From contig NW_027467782.1 in assembly GCF_004210375.1 (NCBI RefSeq), forward strand, positions 36,817,771 through 36,881,770: a DNA stretch of 64,000 nt, written 5' to 3'. The DNA is from Tachypleus tridentatus. Taxonomy: Eukaryota; Arthropoda; Merostomata; Xiphosura; Limulidae. The notes below the pieces were generated by a model. The model did not search any database and was not told the DNA's origin. It saw only the letters and a list, made by a program, of their open reading frames with translations. Below are positions 62,884 to 64,000 of this stretch, piece after piece (position 1 is the first letter of the stretch; each line of letters opens with the position of its first letter). The translations under genes and the position numbers were made by a program.

Positions 62884-63000
62884 GCGCTTTTTGTTTATCT
62901 TTTCAAACTTTGCGCTTTCCGTTCGAGAGAGCTTCTCATTGGTCGTGCTCCACCAATCATTGTACACAGGGACGCAGAGTCGGAGACGCCATTGGACAAA
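62884..63000. promoter_or_regulatory. Probable shared H3-H4 promoter elements (CCAAT boxes)
   Basis: ATTGG at 62,938-62,942, CCAAT at 62,953-62,957 and ATTGG at 62,991-62,995 form a cluster of CCAAT boxes in both orientations, typical of divergent histone promoters. On the minus strand GATAAACA (62,893-62,899) is a TATA-like candidate for H3. The LINE now separates this block from the H3 start. Inference from position and motif only. Confidence 0.6.
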
Positions 63001-63903
<903 letters not shown>

Positions 63904-63926
63904 ATATTCACTTTATAACAAAAAAC

Positions 63927-63943
63927 GGCCCTTTTCAGGGGCC
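63927..63943 (+). promoter_or_regulatory. Histone mRNA 3' stem-loop for H4
   Basis: GGCCCTTTTCAGGGGCC, one G more than the canonical 16-mer, then ACCACC and CTAATGAAGAGA (downstream-element-like), 23 bp after the H4 stop. Confidence 0.9.
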
Positions 63944-64000
63944 ACCACCTCTAATGAAGAGATACCACATTTTCGTACTTCTTATAATTCTCTCAAGTAC

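Overview
The window is eukaryotic, most likely from an arthropod. It has intron-containing exons, replication-dependent histone genes with 3' stem-loops, and dense LINE and SINE content, at low GC. The tRNA-derived SINE and the general flavour remind me of horseshoe crab (Xiphosura) genomes; that is recollection and was not tested. Two 500-base runs of N (8,908-9,407 and 58,442-58,941) look like fixed-size scaffold gaps, so the window is really three contigs. Many short indels in otherwise conserved coding DNA point to decay, to residual long-read consensus errors, or to both.

Layout. 1-8,907 is one satellite: about 234 copies of a 38-bp monomer that carries TGATCA twice. 9,408-14,340 is non-coding, with a Penelope-type tail motif, a 79-bp x3 tandem repeat and an unusual SINE. 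14,341-15,270 holds two exons of an axonemal dynein heavy chain around the AAA1 P-loop, cut off by a dispersed repeat seen four times between 15 and 35 kb. 16,600-18,750 holds decayed Ty3/Gypsy pol and a second decayed multicopy family. 19,500-22,755 holds two Jockey-type LINE pieces lying head to head; one contains a ladder of four SINEs that looks made by unequal crossing-over. 24-37 kb is a SINE-rich region that also carries two related signal-peptide exons (31.5 and 34.8 kb, minus strand). 37,211-40,083 is the longest Jockey LINE. 44.0-46.0 kb is an RNase-H-bearing LINE whose 3' tail resembles the tails of both local SINE families. 47.2-58.3 kb carries plus-strand exons of the dynein stem and linker, with a piggyBac fragment in one intron and a DIRS-like fossil upstream. 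58,942 to the end is a histone cluster: H2A (+, partial), H3 (-) and H4 (+), with a 2.28-kb LINE inserted between H3 and H4.

How the parts relate. Only the histone genes and the dynein exons are clearly host protein genes, and none reads through cleanly in this consensus. H3 and H4 are divergent and probably share a CCAAT-box promoter; the LINE, flanked by an 11-bp target duplication, sits inside it close to H3. The dynein pieces are in the wrong order for one gene (AAA1 about 40 kb upstream of the linker) and lack internal exons, so they look like unprocessed pseudogene fragments. The rest is a mobile-element landscape whose most informative features are the shared SINE/LINE tails, the interchangeable SINE heads and the SINE-mediated tandem amplification. 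I found no CRISPR array, free-standing tRNA, rRNA or bacterial-type operon.
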